Source of the DNA: Orientallactaga sibirica
Lineage: Eukaryota; Chordata; Mammalia; Rodentia; Dipodidae
NCBI GenBank assembly: GCA_036365145.1
Contig: JAEOAD010001993.1
Span: forward strand, 338,327-402,326
DNA: 64,000 nt
Direction: 5' to 3'
Shown here: piece by piece, positions 63,353-64,000 of the stretch
How the letters are laid out: each line of letters begins with the position of its first letter
How positions within the stretch are numbered: position 1 is the first letter of the stretch
Notes under the pieces: generated by a model
Database searches by the model: none
Told to the model about the DNA's origin: nothing
Seen by the model: only the letters and a program-made list of their open reading frames with translations
Made by a program: the position numbers and the translations under genes

Positions 63353-63796
63353 GTTCTAGGAATCACTTGCTTTCCTACAAAGAAGGTTGAGTGCAGCAAG
63401 TTCAAACTTTCCTAGTTTGTGTAATCTAACAAGATGTACAAGTTAGTAGATTGGCCTCATTTCTAAAGTAGTTTCTTGAGAAAAAACAAACATCTTCATT
63501 GCGAACACATTGTACTGTGTGAAATAAGCTAATTCGGTTCTAGGAATCACTTGCTTTCCTACAAAGAAGGTTGAGTGCAACAAGTTCAAACTTTCCTAGT
63601 TTGTGTAATCTAACAAGATGTACAAGTTAGTAGATTCGCCTCATTTCTAAAGTAGTTTCTTGAGAAAACAAACATCTTCATTGCCGAACATTGTACTGTG
63701 TGAAATAAGCTAATTCGGTTCTAGGAATCACTTGCTTTCCTACAAAGAAGGTTGAGTGCAGCAAGTTCAAACTTTCCTAGTTTGTGTAATCTAACA

Positions 63797-63924
63797 AGAT
63801 ATACAAATATCTTCATTGCCGAACATTGTACTGTGTGAAATAAGCTAATTCGGTTCTAGGAATCACTGGCTTTCCTACAAAGAAGGTTGAGTGCAGCAAG
63901 TTCAAACTTTCCTAACATCTAACA
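63797..63924. repeat. Truncated monomer near the right window edge (~128 bp)
   Basis: The 'agat' landmark at 63797 is followed by the next at 63925, a spacing of 128 instead of 181. 'agatatacaa' is joined straight to 'atatcttcattgcc', which removes 46 bp between two copies of 'acaa'. Further on, 'cctaacatctaac' replaces the form with 'gtttgtgtaa', a loss of about 7 bp. Two deletions in neighbouring monomers after about 8 kb of regular copies suggest either the approach of another domain or a local assembly problem. Confidence 0.85.
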
Positions 63925-64000
63925 AGATGTACAAGTTAGTAGATTCGCCTCATTTCTAAAGTAGTTTTTGAGAAAACAAACATCTTCATTGCGAACATTG

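Larger units (their letters stand above)
55601..63780. repeat. Homogeneous zone: ~45 nearly identical 180/181-bp monomers
   Basis: Copies match base for base apart from rare substitutions and a few recurrent indels. The main variant is 'ttgccgaac' (181-bp unit) against 'ttgcgaac' (180-bp unit). By eye I count about 25 of the first and 20 of the second from 55920 to the window end, partly in runs: four 180-bp units near 60066-60606 and 61866-62406, and six 181-bp units near 56463-57369. Other variants are 'actttctag' for 'actttcctag' and 'tacaaaagaagg' for 'tacaaagaagg'. Inference: this is the recently homogenised part of the array and probably continues beyond the window. Confidence 0.92.
1..64000. 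repeat. Satellite DNA array, ~181-bp monomer, fills the whole window
   Basis: Every line of the window contains the same landmarks in the same order and orientation: 'gttcaaac', 'gtaatcta', 'aagatg', 'cctcattt', 'aaagtag', 'acatcttca', 'gtactgtgtgaaat', 'ttctagga', 'gctttcctac' and 'ggttgagtgcag'. In the right part, successive 'agatgtac' words start at 56401, 56582, 56763 and 56944, a spacing of exactly 181. No unique sequence longer than a few tens of bases interrupts it, and no monomer is inverted. Known biology: satellites with monomers near nucleosome length mark centromeres or pericentromeric heterochromatin in many plants and animals. Inference: this is such an array, cut at both ends by the window. 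No coding region, RNA gene, promoter or mobile element was seen anywhere, so this entry also covers all gene-free stretches. Confidence 0.97.

Noticed and set aside
55601..63780. CRISPR-like regular repeat array
   Set aside because: The whole 181-bp unit repeats; there are no unique spacers between short repeats and no cas genes.
1..64000. CENP-B box in the words 'attcggttctaggaatc'
   Set aside because: Only the TTCG part fits; the central A and the CGGG part of the box are missing in all copies I checked.
1..64000. Tandem RNA genes such as 5S rDNA, or tRNA clusters
   Set aside because: The unit is AT-rich. I see no internal promoter boxes, no cloverleaf and no T-run terminator pattern of such genes.
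1..64000. Transposable-element insertion inside the array
   Set aside because: Looking for non-satellite stretches, long terminal repeats, terminal inverted repeats or target-site duplications, I found none. Even the oddest patches (30745-30890, 13650-13700) are satellite words.
1..64000. Telomere-type repeats
   Set aside because: No run of TTAGGG-, TTTAGGG- or TTAGG-type units was found on either strand.

Overview
The whole 64-kb window is one uninterrupted array of satellite DNA. All tandem monomers point the same way, are about 181 bp long (roughly 350 copies) and AT-rich: a typical right-hand monomer counts 65 G+C in 181, about 36%. Neither end of the window leaves the array. I find no gene, RNA gene, transposon, telomere repeat or unique sequence. 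A near-nucleosomal monomer, tens of kilobases of head-to-tail copies, higher-order repeats and CpG decay fit a eukaryotic, probably plant, (peri)centromeric satellite. A weak resemblance to the Arabidopsis 178-bp centromere repeat hints at Brassicaceae, but I cannot establish this.

Layout. (1) 1-2340: diverged monomers; 1-1476 repeats 3072-4548 at a 17-monomer displacement. (2) 2341-19787, 'block 1': about 97 diverged monomers of several subfamilies. (3) 19788-19887: a junction piece. (4) 19888-44182, 'block 2': block 1 repeated in the same order but enlarged by a 15-monomer internal duplication (+2.71 kb), one extra monomer (+0.18 kb) and two extra copies of an 11-monomer, 1.99-kb unit (+3.98 kb). 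These additions account for its greater length. (5) 44183-53000: the most diverged zone, with only traces of old higher-order structure. (6) 53001-55600: transition. (7) 55601-63780: about 45 almost identical monomers. (8) 63781-64000: two truncated monomers inside the array.

The subfamilies in the diverged zones are told apart by short diagnostic words: A 'aacaagatgtacaagttag'; A' 'aagatttacaag' with 'cttataaaac'; B 'gatgcacaacttag' with 'gattggcctc'; C 'gatggccaag' with 'catttgtaaag'; D 'gatgtccaag' with 'aaaccttcattg' and 'gagtttagc'. The homogeneous right-hand monomer reads as a mosaic of these.

No genes act together here. The content of interest is structural: a gradient of homogenisation, nested unequal-exchange products with readable junctions, a conserved inverted repeat whose arms change in a compensating way, and CpG sites that are intact on the right and decayed to TG/CA on the left. 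Many small indels, especially in block 2 and at one CCG site, may be assembly or base-calling errors and need raw reads. All coordinates, offsets and counts come from reading by eye and may be off by a few bases.
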